Assembly: GCF_002735645.1 (NCBI RefSeq)
Contig: NZ_PDZG01000032.1
Coordinates: 1-51,526, forward strand
Direction of reading: 5' to 3'
DNA: 51,526 nucleotides
Origin: Iodobacter sp. BJB302
GTDB lineage: Bacteria; Pseudomonadota; Gammaproteobacteria; Burkholderiales; Chitinibacteraceae
The notes beneath the pieces were generated by a model that saw only the letters and a list, made by a program, of their open reading frames with translations, was not told the DNA's origin and did not search any database. Made by a program: the position numbers and the translations under genes. How positions within the stretch are numbered: position 1 is the first letter of the stretch; each line of letters opens with the position of its first letter. Shown one piece after another: positions 51,512 to 51,526 of this stretch.

Positions 51512-51526
51512 GGTGGACGATATTCA

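Larger units (their letters stand above)
14595..51526. mobile_element. Mu-like (BcepMu-layout) transposable prophage, partial
   Basis: A MuA-type DDE transposase, MuB-type ATPase, GemA, Mor, DUF3486, gp28-type terminase, DUF935 portal, I-type protease, DUF1320, DUF1834, DUF2635 and tail sheath are present in Mu order. Early genes run left and late genes run right from a central repressor, as in BcepMu. The left boundary is approximate and the right end lies beyond the window. About 14.5 kb of defence cargo sits between the repressor and lysis genes. A short portal gene, missing head-morphogenesis genes and a broken tail-tube gene suggest it is defective. Confidence 0.9.

Noticed and set aside
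1-51526. CRISPR array, tRNA or rRNA genes
   Set aside because: No regularly spaced direct repeats and no cloverleaf or rRNA-like stretch was noticed on either strand. A tRNAscan run would be needed to be certain.

Overview
The window looks like a chromosome segment of a Gram-negative, most likely betaproteobacterial host. The gene content (RecQ, PCuAC copper chaperone, HxlR/SDR pair, patatin with a long C-terminal region), the intermediate GC and a Mu-like phage of the BcepMu layout fit Neisseriales such as Iodobacter or Chromobacterium relatives. The genus is inference and cannot be fixed from sequence reading alone.

Host part (1 to about 14.6 kb). The right end of an IS3-family element (1-156) abuts an M60-family metallopeptidase lipoprotein (minus). 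Then follow a heme catalase, an isochorismatase-like hydrolase, RecQ helicase, a small DUF2845 periplasmic protein, an SDR oxidoreductase divergent from an HxlR regulator, a patatin-like phospholipase, glutamate racemase, a POT peptide transporter, a 0.7-kb gene-free stretch rich in hairpins, and a PCuAC copper chaperone.

Prophage part (about 14.6 kb to the end of the window, right end not reached). This is a Mu-like transposable prophage in which the early operon runs leftward and the late operon rightward, as in BcepMu-type phages. Early minus-strand operon (21.9 to 14.7 kb): winged-helix regulator, coiled-coil protein, MuA-like DDE transposase, MuB-like AAA ATPase, three small unknowns, DUF3164 protein, HU-like protein, GemA/gp16 and Mor activator. 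The plus strand starts with an XRE repressor and a coupled membrane protein. Late genes begin at 38.0 kb: amidase, holin-like protein, Mu gp25- to gp29-like packaging genes, protease, capsid, gp36 to gp38-like proteins, tail sheath and a broken tail-tube gene.

Defence cargo (23.4 to 37.9 kb). Between the repressor and the lysis genes lie about 14.5 kb of apparent defence genes, all on the plus strand. First come two overlapping DUF262 genes, the first GmrSD-like with a DUF1524 nuclease domain. Then comes a tightly overlapped operon hsdM-hsdS-darT-darG-hsdR-ygjP-like metallopeptidase. This combines a type I restriction-modification system, a DNA ADP-ribosyltransferase toxin with its macro-domain antitoxin, and a zinc peptidase in one transcription unit.

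Signs of decay. The portal gene is short, and no head-morphogenesis gene (Mu gp30/F) or gp31-like gene is present. That space holds a KTSC protein, three minus-strand cargo genes and a 265-bp MITE with 23-bp terminal inverted repeats. The tail-tube gene loses its family sequence after about 13 codons. The prophage is therefore probably defective for virions while keeping its defence cargo. A family of short palindromic repeats (GTAGsTTGGGyTA-type ends) is scattered through both host and prophage. No tRNA, rRNA or CRISPR array was seen.
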